From contig JAQQWL010000007.1 of assembly GCA_038363925.1 (NCBI GenBank), positions 124,001-188,000 on the forward strand: DNA of 64,000 nucleotides. Reading direction: 5' to 3'. The notes beneath the pieces are model-generated. The model saw nothing but the letters and a program-made list of their open reading frames with translations. It was not told where the DNA came from and ran no database searches. Numbering within the stretch: the stretch's first letter is position 1; each line of letters begins with the position of its first letter. The DNA is from Apiospora phragmitis (Eukaryota > Ascomycota > Sordariomycetes > Amphisphaeriales > Apiosporaceae). The translations under genes were made by a program, and so were the position numbers. Below, piece by piece: positions 22,601 to 33,327 of the stretch.

Positions 22601-25600
22601 GATAGCAATGAAGACGACAAAGAGAGAGAGAGATCTTGACTAAAACCAGACTTGCCTTTTTCGGATGCAGAAATGCCACCGTTTCTCCAGGTGTCTGTAT
22701 TAGCTTCAGGTGCCCAGGATTCTGTTGACCAGGGATGCCTGTGTCGTGGTCTTCCAGAAACAATCCCCGCTTTGTTCTAAAGCCCGTCGGCCGTCAGTCC
22801 AGTCCAGTCAGTCCACGATCCTTAATCCATGACCGCCAATCCCTTTTCTCCGTTGATACATGCAAGATGATGACTCGCCTTCAACGGTGAGTAGAGTGTC
22901 AGTATCCATTAGCTAGCAGTTGCAAGGCCGGCCATCAAAAGTCGGGCCCTTTCCCTTTTCCCCAGCAGGCCAGTCCCAAACACTGCAAGCCGCCTAAAAT
23001 GTAAGCTATGCTTCATCTTGGCGTGGTGGGATATTAGCGCTTCCGGCCGTTCTAGCGAATTACTGTACAGTCGAACTGAGTAAGCAGAAGCCGCCGGAGT
23101 CATGGAAAGATAGAGAACCACGAGACTGGAGGAATGGCCAAGAGTAAGAAGAGACTCCGAGAATGCCGTAGTACGTCTTCGTGTTAGGATCTGGTCGCTC
23201 TGCCGACTGTGCTTTCTCGTTCGCCTGCTGCCGGCGCAATTCTTTGACCGCCGCTTGCTGGAAACAAGGCCAAGGCAGAGAGAGAGAGCCAACGAACCTC
23301 ACGCATGCAGACTTGATGGCAGTACCAAGGGTCTCAGATAACTGGGGGAACGGAAGTTTATCGTCGTGTGACATCAGCATGACAAGGGGAAACATGACCT
23401 CCAGCCAAATAGACGTGTATGCAAGTAGCTGCTGGTGTAAATTGGTGAACAGCTCGTATGCCCATGCATGCATACGGGGAATTTTGATAGTCTCTAGGGC
23501 GCTGGGCTTGTCGATCTGTTATCTATCCTGTCTTCAGCTTCTTGTAAAGACAAGACTACACCACGTGGCTGATGGATAGACAGTGTCGTGGATACCAGCC
23601 CAGGGATTCATGTTGGAGGAGATTGGAGGATTTCGGTGAGAGATTGGCTGAAGACATGGGGGTTCCGTAATTGGTAGGGAACGACGGCGATGGCGCGCCA
23701 TCTGAGGTAGCCTGTAGTATTAGGTTCAGTGTTATTTTGGTCCGATCTGATGCTAAGCAGGGCAGCCGTTTCCTGTCAACGTCATGGTTCGTTCGGGTGG
23801 TTCGTCACGTCAGATGCCGTCCCGTTGTTGGGACGCAAGACATGTACATACGTGGTGATTGATTTCGACAAAGCAGACCAGAAAAGAACCTTAGGGCTGA
23901 GCTGGTTTGAGCCCGAGGGGAGTCGGAGTCGGAGTCGAGCCGAGCCTGAATCTCAGCACTGATTGCACCATATGGGAAAGAAGCAGCAGCAGCCCCACGT
24001 GATCGATTCCACGGAATCATGACCGAGACATGCATTGATATATGTATATACTGAGTAAGGTCGTCTGGGATTACAACTAGGCCCCGTCCTCTACAGAATC
24101 TACCCGGTGCCAAGGACAATGTCTTTGGCGACGGTGAGCTGGCCTGTCATGAGACCAGGCAAAAGCAAGTCGAGAAGAAGAGGGATTTGGCCTCTGTGAA
24201 GGCTTGATGGCCTATCGGCTTCCCTCCAGCATGCCTAATTGAGTAAGTCCCAGTGTCAGCATGCACGCTCTTTCCATGCTTACGAAAAGTACGAGTCTTA
24301 CCTGATGCATATTTTACTATATTTGGCCATTCTCCCCCAGCACCGGCGCCTCATTTTTGTTGATGAAGCTCAGCCTGACATGAAGAAAAGCGTTTTGCAA
24401 TTACTATTCTGCTATGCGGTTGGACTAATGCGATTCCCACCTGCAGAGATGCAGGATCATTACCTGCCTGACCTGCCTGTATGTAGGTGAGTAACATCCA
24501 ATGGAATGGACCGCACGGAAAACCGCATCCTACCTACCTCGCTCACCTCACTACGTATCCACCAGGGGCCGACTGAAGTACAGCGTACAGCACCGCTTGT
24601 GTCGTGCAACAGGTCACCATGCACTGCATCTAGAACATGCTTCCGAGGGCTGCACCTCGAATAAGAGGCACACTGGAGTCTCACGCAGTGCTACGTCGCA
24701 CACACAACCTGCAATAATGGAATAGGGTCGTCAGCACTACTGCCAGAGCACAGCCCGCTGAAGCACATCAATTGGTCTACTATTACTACTTCTTCAGCTA
24801 CTACTACTACTCTTATAATCGTCATGAAGGATAACCCAATTCGCTGCCGGCTGCAGTTTTGAATACTACATACATGCTGCTAAGTATATGTAGTCAGAAC
24901 TGTGTGTCTAATCGTTATGCAGGCAGGTGGTATGGCGCCTATGCATGCCATGACCATGATGCCCATGATGCCCATGATGCCCATGATGCCCGTGATGCCC
25001 ATGATGCCCATGCCACATGCCACATGCCACATGCCCCCCTGTCGGCCGAGAGTCAGAGTAAGAAAATAGAGAGACGATCTACAAGGCGAGAAGGGCCAGA
25101 AAGGACTCCACGTCGGGCCCTCCAATTTTTATGTCGCAGTCGCGCGCACTTCTTTGCATATGCCCCTCCTTCCCGAGGTCTACCCCTCTCTTGGGCCCGG
25201 TCGAGCACGATTCGTGCGCGATGATGCTGGTCTATCAAATCACATCGAATCAAATCATTTGGAATCACATCAGGCCATCGGATTCCATGTTTTCCCTACG
25301 GACAGGCAGTATTCTTTCTAGGTTACAGTCGTTCTCAATTGGACTCTCCCAACTTGTAGCAATCCAGCCAACAGACAGGTTGAGTCGAGATGACATGTCT
25401 AGGTATCTACCAGTATGCCATCAGTCAATTGAATCCATTCACCGAAGACCCCTCCACCATGCCCATCGAATATTACTCCGAGGCTGGACTATTATCTGCC
25501 CCTCCGGCTGGACTATCGAGCCCCTCCCCCTCCCCTCCCGACCCCTGTTCCCACATCGCAAGCCCATCATTCCCAGCGCCAGCGGCCGGACATAGCATCT

Positions 25601-25831
25601 CAATGGAATTTAGAACTGCGTATACGTAACAGCAATTGATTCAATTCCTCCAGTTCCTATTTGCTGCTGCTAACTCCTCTCGATGGGTTTTTCTTACGCC
25701 TCTCCCTTTCGCCCCTTTCCTCCATCACCGAGTGCTCGCTCGCCGTTCCTTGTTTTCTGCGCGCCAAAGTTCAGAAAGCTGACTTGAGTTCCGCAATAAA
25801 AATAAAGAAAAAAAATAAGTAAAAATAAACC
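19677..25831. other. 6.1 kb gene-free divergent intergenic region
   Basis: This is the largest gene-poor stretch outside the repeat area. It is flanked by the 5' ends of the chitinase (minus) and the LaeA-like gene (plus). Frames of up to 228 codons occur, but they lack domains, have simple-sequence composition and show no clear splice pattern. CT/GA-rich and GT-rich tracts are frequent (for example near 20330-20460). An A-rich leader (25795-25830) precedes the LaeA-like ATG. Long promoters, long 5' UTRs or non-coding transcripts are possible but cannot be shown from sequence. Confidence 0.5.
24952..25034. repeat. 9-bp minisatellite followed by 7-bp repeats
   Basis: About seven tandem copies of ATGATGCCC (one unit with a G for A change) at 24952-25012 run into three copies of CACATGC to about 25034. 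The array sits in the non-coding region upstream of the LaeA-like gene. Confidence 0.85.
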
Positions 25832-27342
25832 ATGTCTTCGTCCACTCCACATCAGGCTGGCCCATCTGCCAACCCCATCGACGTATCCGCCGGAGAGACA
25901 CCCGTACCAGCCGCAGCAGCAGCAACGACATCATCAGACCCTGCCAGCAGCGATGCGCGCGATCCAGCGGTCGCATCGTCGCCGCTACCACAACCACCGC
26001 CACCACCACCACCAGGAGCCGATGACAATGACAACAACCAAACGCCAGCGGTGCTAGGAAACGAAGGTGGCGGCGGCGGCGGCGGCGGCGGCGGCAACAA
26101 CCACAACCAGGAAGCCGATGCCCCCATCGAGCCCGCCGGCTCGGACCACTCGGTCGACAGCGACGAGTTCGAGCCCGAGGAGTGGGACGCGCGCTCGTCC
26201 AACGCCTCGACCTCGATCTCGTCGAGCGTGTACAACCACACGTTCGAGAACGGCCGGCGCTACCACAGCTACCGCCACGGCCGCTACCCCATCCCCAACG
26301 ACGACCTTGAGCAGAGCCGCGAGGACATGAAGCACGCCATGATGCTCGAGATGACCGACGGCAAGCTCTTCTATGCGCCCATCGGGGACTACCCCAGAAG
26401 ATCATCGACATCGGCACGGGGACCGGCATCTGGGCCATTGAAGGTTAGTTCCCTTCCCTTGCTTTATATCCTTACTTCATATACGAATTTCACCTCTCGA
26501 CGATGGGATTTTATACGATTTTTGCCTTCAACGATGGGGTTCATGACTTTGCGCGAAGCCCACCCGCGCCAAAATCTGACTACCTTAGTCTCTCTCTCAG
26601 CCCTGCGCATATGACGTGGCACTTTTTCTCTCACCATACTTACAGCACAGCCCATACACTCAGCTAACCTTGGCCATGTCCGTTTCCTTTAGTGGGCGAC
26701 CAGTTCCCTAGCGCCGAGGTCATGGGTATCGACCTCTCGCCGATCCAGCCCGTGTGGCTGCCGCCCAACGTCAAGTTCCTCATCGACGACTGCGAGGACG
26801 AGTGGCTCAACGGCGACGGCTGGGACCTCGTGCACTTCCGCACCATGTCGGCCGTGCTCAAGAACGTGCCCAAGATGTGCGAGCAGGCGTTCGCGAACCT
26901 GAAACCGGGCGGCTGGGTCGAGTGGCAGGAGCTGCACGCCTGGATGCAGTGCGACGACGGCACGATGCCGCCGCACGACCCGGCCTTTGACTTTTACAAA
27001 TTGTTCCAGCAGGCGTTCCGGCGCATCGGCTGCGACACCGCCCTCGCCGCCAACCTCGACGGCCCGCTCCGCGACGCCGGGTTCACGAATATCCAGTGCG
27101 TCGTCAAGAAGATCCCCGTCGGGCAGTGGGCCCGCGACAAGAAGCTGAGGCTGGCTGGGTGGTACCTCCGCACCGCCATCCACGAGGTCTTGCCCGCGCT
27201 GTGCGGGAAGCCGCTCTCGGTGCTGGGGCTCAACGAGGTCGAGCGCGAGCTCTGGCGCGCCGCGGCCGTGCGGGCCGTCAACGACGACTCGGTCCATCGG
27301 TATTGGAACATGTATTTCTGGTATGCGCAGAAGCCCGAGTAG
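25832..27342 (+). CDS. LaeA-like SAM-dependent methyltransferase (one frameshift)
   Basis: Exon 1 is 25832-26443 and exon 2 is 26693-27342. The 249-nt intron has a GTTAGT donor, a GCTAAC branch at 26662-26667 and a TTTAG acceptor. The N-terminal 110 residues are disordered (Ala, Pro, Gly runs). The conserved part starts at NHTFENGRRYHSYRHGRYPI-like sequence. The SAM-binding motif I (IIDIGTGTGIWAIE) lies in a frame one base off the upstream exon: the C run at 26392-26395 is one base too short. Adding a base makes 420 residues and joins to VGDQFPSAEVMGIDLSPIQP. Later motifs are DLVHFRTMSAVLKN and NLKPGGWVEWQE. The family includes LaeA of the velvet complex but also many LaeA-like proteins, so a global regulatory role is only possible. 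The break is either recent or a consensus error. Confidence 0.8.
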
Positions 27343-29519
27343 GAGAGAGTGCGTGATCAGGTCTCACTGGACGGTGCTGCGTAGCGTGTGTGCGGGAGGA
27401 CATTGGATCTTGAGCTGATCCGAAAGAGGGGACGGTGGTGGGTGATGATGACGACGATGAACGACGAAGATTGCAGCATATCATATTCTTGGTTTTGGCC
27501 AGCGAGCGCAGTAGAGTATGGCGTTTTGGGAGCATTCATTCTTTTCGACTGTTTAGACTTTGAGGTTCCAGCGGTGGAAAAAAGGGGGCGAAGGAGGATA
27601 TACCACATCATATGGAAGCAGTCACGTTTGTGAGATGTAGAAATTTATTCGAGGCCATCTACCTCCAAAATGTATAGAAGGTCAAGCAGTGGTACATAGA
27701 GAGCCGGTGTATATCGTTGGATGACTCTGCGGTGCTTTGGTAATATATCAACTACCACTCAATTTTGATGCTATTATCGCCAGCTCCTGTCTACTCGCTT
27801 CGGTCAGCAGCAGCTCAATGTAGTAGATTGGGCACAGGGGTTCCCTCCTCATTTGACCACCTGCTATTTGCTGACGGAAGTTGGCTGCAACTCGCTAAAT
27901 GTTACCGACATATTCTGTTTGTCTAGCAGGTCTTTCAGTATGCTCCGATGTCCAATGTGATGTTGAAGTCGAGATGGAAACCAGCTCCAACGGTATGTGT
28001 TACCAAACCGCTTTTGCGGTTATGCATGTCTAATTTCTTTGCTCGATTTCCGATCCTTTATTTGACATGTTTATCACCCAGTCTGTATTTGTCCTTAATG
28101 CAAGCTACATCCCACTTGTGTCTACATAATATATTACTTTGGAAATCTGATTGCATATGCAGTGATGTACCGATGGGGCTATTGGCGGCGGCGGGCATGA
28201 TCCGGTGCATGTCTCCCGCTCACCTGCAGATCATCTGCCACACGACTTGATGATCGGAACTGATCGATCTCTGTGTGACCCCTTTTTGACTTTTAGTCCG
28301 CATGTATGTATGGGTGTGTGCGTAAGAGAGAGAGAGAGTGTGTGTGTGCGTGTGTGCGTGTAAGCGAGGGGGGAAATGTATGCTGCTGCGCTCCGGAGCC
28401 TGAGCCAGGCGAGGTCACACAGAACGCAAATTTCCGAACAATAACACGCAATCTCCAAAATGCAGAGCAAATCTCTTCGGGTGAGAGTGAGCAGCACAGA
28501 GGAAGCACGGCTTCACGCAGCCGTCATGCTTCTCAAGGCCTGTCCAATCATCCCAGACTCGCGAATTTCCCGGTTTCGACATCCATCCACTGAATATCAG
28601 CCTCAAGTGATGGATAGATGGATGTAAGCTGCCGGCCTTATTATATTGCATATGTACTTGGCCCGAGCCATGAGGATATAAATATCTTCCAAGACACACA
28701 GAAAAAGTCTAGGGGGCTTTTGTATGATGCCATGTACGTACCATACTTGGTGGAGGAAGAGCTGGAGATTACGCCAAAGACCTGCCAGTGCGAATAACCC
28801 TTCTCGTCATCCGATCTCGCCCCAAGATACGGGGACGGAGGACGTAAGCCATGTCTTAAGGCATCGTAGACACAATGACCGCTGGAAGATTCTTGTGTGA
28901 GATGCGCCACGCGCCGGGAGAGGTCTGAGCCAAACTCTCCCACGACACCAGACTGGCTGGGGATGGGGAATATGGAAGTTTTCCCTGACATTTATTTACA
29001 CATAAAAGTTTCTTCCGGGCCTTTCAACCGCTCCCGGGAAATTTCTCCCGTGTCTCTCGATTTCATCGGATCCTGTATGTATGTGGCAATAAATCCGGCT
29101 CATCTACGCATGCGAAAGCCAGGGTCGAAGTCAGACAAGACCCTTGGGCGTCATTGGATTCGTTTGGCAGATACCATCATAATGTGTCTGATTCGCCCGA
29201 GTATCTAACTTGAACACAATGCGAGTCTTTCAGCCGAGAGTCGACCTGGACTGCCGAATCCACATAAGCCACAAGGACAGCGGTGAGCATGAAAAGGGTG
29301 AACCGCCAAGGGAAGGTTGAAAACAGTTTGTATATGCTAGTTGTATTCAGTGCATGTCTTGAGGGCACCGATATCGTGTCACAGAAGCCACCATTACTCC
29401 TTTACGCAAAGGAACCATGCCGATCAGTCGTAAAGCTGTCTTTGCTTCCCACCTCATCTCTACCCCTCCCACACCCCTTGGAACTCCCCGGGTCAACCAA
29501 CTGCTTGCTTTGCGCCCAT
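27343..29519. other. Intergenic, no gene seen
   Basis: A convergent 2.2 kb gap between the LaeA-like gene and the succinate dehydrogenase subunit. GT/GA microsatellite-like sequence lies at about 28310-28360. No convincing frame is seen. Confidence 0.45.
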
Positions 29520-30267
29520 CTATGCCTTCCAGACGCGCTTGATCGCCTCGGTCAGGCCGACATCGTTCGTCTCGAACTCGTACAGGCCGATGCCGACGGT
29601 GACGGTGGCGATGTTCAGCAGCCACATGGCGGCCTTGCGGCTCATCGGGTAGCGGCCGGTGGGGATGTAGTCGACGATGATGTTTTGGAAGCCCGTGTGG
29701 CTGTGGATCAGGAGGAAGGAGCAGAGCAGGGCGTCGAAGGTGGGGTTGAGCGAGCCGGCGGCGAAGGGGGCGACGGTCAGCGGCACCAGGCCGGCGGCGA
29801 TGGCGCGGTCGAAGACCCAGTGGTAGGAGCCGTGGGAGGGGCTGGTCTCGGGGACAGGCGCGGGATCGTTCACTAAGAAGAAAAGTCAAAGTCGGGTCAG
29901 TCGGGGCGAGCCTTGTAGCATATATCCCAGGAATCTCATCGCAGTCCCGGTTCGTTCGGAGACTTCGAGGCCAATTGAATGCTGTAGGGGAGTGAATGCG
30001 TACCGCCACCCTTGATAACCTCTGTGATGTAAAACCCGTTAGCTTTGTAACTTGAGATAGGACGCATGGAGTTAACAACATACGGGGACCAGGAGGCAAC
30101 AGACTCCGGCGGCTGGAAGTGTGGAAAGCCGCGCAACGGGCCGAGTTCTTCAGAATGGCGCTCCTCACGGACTGCTGCGCGAGCCTTGTGGAAACACCGG
30201 CCGCTCGTCGAGTAGATGCAGCGAGGGCAGTCTGCCGAAGCAGGGCGGGTCGGATGATGGAGACCAT
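29520..30267 (-). CDS. sdhD: Succinate dehydrogenase membrane anchor subunit (CybS)
   Basis: Three exons, 30267-30084, 30021-30004 (only 18 nt) and 29872-29520, give 184 residues. Donors are GTATGT and GTACGC; acceptors are CACAG and CTTAG. Residues 1-55 are an Arg/Ser/Ala-rich mitochondrial presequence (LLRQTALAASTRRAAGVSTR) ending near CAAFHTSSRRSLLPPGP. The micro-exon adds QVIKGG. The core has SYHWVFDRAIAAGLVPLTV, then SFLLIHSHTGFQNIIVDYIP with the residues around the heme and ubiquinone site, and a last helix, AAMWLLNIATVTVGIGLYEF. It anchors complex II in the inner mitochondrial membrane. It is divergent from the TyrRS gene, with about 650 bp between starts. An in-frame ATG 21 nt upstream (30288) is an alternative start. 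Confidence 0.92.
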
Positions 30268-30918
30268 TTTGGTTGTGTTTGCATGCAATGTCGCTATCGT
30301 CGGCTATTCGAGGCTCCTATCGTCGTGGGCAGCAGCAGTGGTCGTCGTTTGTTGAGTCAAGTGCCGATGGGCGATGACGAGAGGCTTATTCTCAAGTTGG
30401 TGGACGGTTATCTCAAGAAGAGCGAATGGGATGCACAGACTCTTGAAGTTCAAGCTTGCATTGGCTTGAATGGATTCCGCGACCCGACGATTCCAATTGG
30501 CATTGCCGAGGATCAATACAAAATAGAGCTCGTCTGATTGGCTCAGCAGGTTTTATGGGGTTCGGGCGCTGTCTGTTGGCCTGAGTTAGGTAAGCGAGCA
30601 TCTGAAAAGTGGCTTAGGTAAGGCGGGATCGGTGGTCGGCCCTTGGAGGAGCTCCAGTTCCCGATCAACTAAAATTTCCTGAAGGGTCCCGCTGGTCAAG
30701 ATGCCCCATCGCCATGGGTCTGATCAGTGCATCTACACGCAGTCGTCTACAAGAACTACACTCTTCTACTTATGTCCTTTATGATCTGACGACAATTGCT
30801 TGCCGCTTCGGCATTGATGTATTTCTATTCTTGACTTTTTTCCCTCCGACCAAGGTGGTCCCGTCCCCGCCAACCCAGCCGAGTTTGAGCAAGTAGTCGA
30901 CGACTACCTACCCTGCCC
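30268..30918. other. Divergent promoter region, sdhD / mitochondrial TyrRS
   Basis: Two nuclear genes for mitochondrial proteins share this 651-bp interval. No open frame in it is convincing. Shared regulation is plausible but not shown. Confidence 0.45.
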
Positions 30919-32893
30919 ATGGCACTCTCGACTGCCCTTCTTCGCAGCTCGGCCGGGGCACGCTCGACATTATGCCGTCGCTGCCTCCAGCTACGCCTCG
31001 CGGGCTCAACTTCCCAGCAGATACGGTCCATCGCCACAAAGGTCGTATACAAGCGACAGTTGGCCGAAGAGGAATGGGCAGCGCGGGCCGCCCGGATCGA
31101 CGCCGGCGAAGTCCAGAATCTATGGGACATGTTCAAAGAGCGTGGCTTCGTCAAAGACCTGGCCGGCACCGACGAGCAAATCGGCACCCTCATGAAAAAG
31201 AAACGAATCGGCGCCTACGTCGGCATTGACCCGACTGCGCCCTCCCTCCACGTCGGACACCTGCTGCCGCTGATGGCCCTCTACTGGATGTACATGCACG
31301 GCTACCGCGCCCACAGCCTGATCGGCGGCGCCACCGTCCGAGTCGGCGACCCAACCGGCAGGCTGAAAGATCGCGACAACATGACCAGAGCCAACGTCAC
31401 TACCAACATCACCAAGATCCACTACCAGCTCAGCCGTATATGGCGGAACGTGGACCACCTGGCCGCCCGGCTCGGCCACAAGAAGGATTGGGCGTGGAGT
31501 CGGGCCCTACTGAACAACAGCACCTGGCTTCAAAGCACCTCCTTCATGGAAGTTGTCCAGCGCCTGTTCTCCGGCATGCGCATGGGTCCTCTATTGTCCC
31601 GAGACAACGTGAAGCGGCGACTCGAGGGTGATGGAATGCCCCTGGACGAGTTCATATACCCGCTACTTCAGGCCTGGGACTGGTGGCACATGTTCAAGAG
31701 TCCCAGGCCGGTCCATATGCAGATTGGGGGGTCGGACCAGTACGGCAACATCGTGACGGGAATTGAGGCCATCAAGCACCTCCGCGACACCGAGCCCAAC
31801 CCCGCGATGCGCATACCCAACGACCTCCTGAACACCCCCGTGGGCTTCACCGTCCCGCTGCTCACCGACTCCTTGGGGCGCCAAGTTCGGCAAGAGCGCC
31901 GGCAATGCTGTCTGGCTGGATCCCTTCATGACCAGCTCCTTCGATCTGTACGGATACTTCATGCGCCGCCCGGACGCCGACGTCGAGAAGCTCCTGCGGC
32001 TGCTTACCTTCTTGCCCATGGACGCCATCAAGAGCACCATGGAGAGACAGGCGCAAGACCCCAGCAAACGAGTCGCACACCACACACTGGCCTACGAGGT
32101 GGTAGCTCTCGTCCACAGCGCCGAGCTGGCCCAACAGACCCAGATGGAGCATAGGCAAAGGTACGGCAAGAAGAGCGGAGAGCAGGTTCAGATGAGCGAG
32201 TTTCCCTCCTCGGGCCCCGCCAGCCCGGAAAGGGCCGTGGCCTTCAAGCCCGACATCACGCTGCCGGAGCACCTGATCAAGCAGAAGAGCATGGGCAAGA
32301 TCCTGTACGCGGCCGGCCTGGCCAGCAGCAGCTCCGAGGGCCACAAGCTGACAACGACCGGCGGCGCCTACATTGGCGGCCGGGCCCACGGAGGTAGGGA
32401 CGTGGCCCCGCGCGTCGGCGACCTCACCTTCGTGCCCGTCAAGACGTGGTTCCCCGCGGACAACCACAAGTTCCTCATCGACGACGAGCTAATGATCCTG
32501 CGGCGCGGCAAGCACTTTGTGCGCATCATCAAGGTGGTCAGCGAAGAGGAGTGGAAGAGCAGCGGCCAGAGCTACCCGGGCGAGCCGGGCAAGGGCCGCG
32601 TGCGCCAGCTGCGGGGCCTGATCGAGCAGGGGACGCCCGAGGGCGAGAAGCCGATTAAGATCCGCAGCAAGGAGATGGCCGACTTCGTGCTCGACATGCA
32701 GCAGCTCGAGCGAACAAATGGCCCCGAGACCCCTGGTGAGGTGATTTTCCCAAAATACCCCCCGCCGCAGACGAGGAAACCTACTTACCAGAATGACGAG
32801 GTGAAGACCGCGATGCTGGAGCGGGCCTGGGAGGAGGCCAAGGAGAAGGAGGAGGAAGCGAAGACTAAGGGGAAAGGGGATTCTTGGTGGTAA
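30919..32893 (+). CDS. msy1: Mitochondrial tyrosyl-tRNA synthetase (CYT-18/MSY1 type), one frameshift
   Basis: An intronless gene of about 657 residues once a single extra base is discounted. The N-terminus has an Arg/Ser-rich presequence (STALLRSSAGARSTLCRR). The class I core starts with IGAYVGIDPTAPSLHVGHLL, which carries the HIGH-type motif HVGH. IGGATVRVGDPTGR, the tyrosine-binding HMQIGGSDQYGNIVTG and VGFTVPLLTDS follow. The G run 31875-31878 has one base too many. Downstream the frame resumes with AKFGKSAGNAVWLDPF, whose KFGKS is the KMSKS loop. The C-terminal half carries an S4-like RNA-binding part (LPEHLIKQKSMGKILYAAGL, then GAYIGGRA) and ends KGKGDSWW. In Pezizomycotina this enzyme also helps splice mitochondrial group I introns. 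As an essential gene with otherwise perfect conservation, a sequencing error is the likeliest cause of the break. Confidence 0.9.
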
Positions 32894-33327
32894 GTAAGCC
32901 CTTGAGTCGGGGCCGACGAGGATTTTCTTTTTTTGGGAGGGGCGGGGATGTATCATACGGAAGAAGAAGAAGAAGAAGAAGAAGAAGAAGAGAAAAAGAC
33001 AGACACGTGTATATACCCCCATAGACTTGCGGTACTGTGAAAACATTACTACGCAAGCCGCAATGATTTGTACCATATATGTACAAAAACTGTATATGTA
33101 TCTATAGAGCAAGGAGTCATGGCTCTGTAACGACATCCCACATCATAACGCATTACAGTACCTCGACCTCTTCTGTCTCGCATGAATGAAAGATCATGTA
33201 TGTATGAGTTTTCATCGATTCTGTTGACCCATCCTTGTTCCTCACGAATACTGGCCCGAAAAAAGCAAGTACTCAAATAGGCCGAGCAAGCAAGTACCTG
33301 GTAAGCAGGGGGCCAAGCTGGTAGGTA
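32894..33327. other. Convergent 3' flanks with a GAA repeat
   Basis: The space between the stop codons of the TyrRS gene and npr2. It contains the GAA tract and AT-rich 3'-UTR-like sequence, with no gene. Confidence 0.45.
32960..32991. repeat. (GAA)n microsatellite
   Basis: About ten GAA units, directly visible, about 70 bp downstream of the TyrRS stop codon and probably within the transcript's 3' UTR. Confidence 0.9.

Noticed and set aside
24952..25034. Tandem array considered as a CRISPR-like repeat
   Set aside because: Units are contiguous with no spacers and the genome is eukaryotic.
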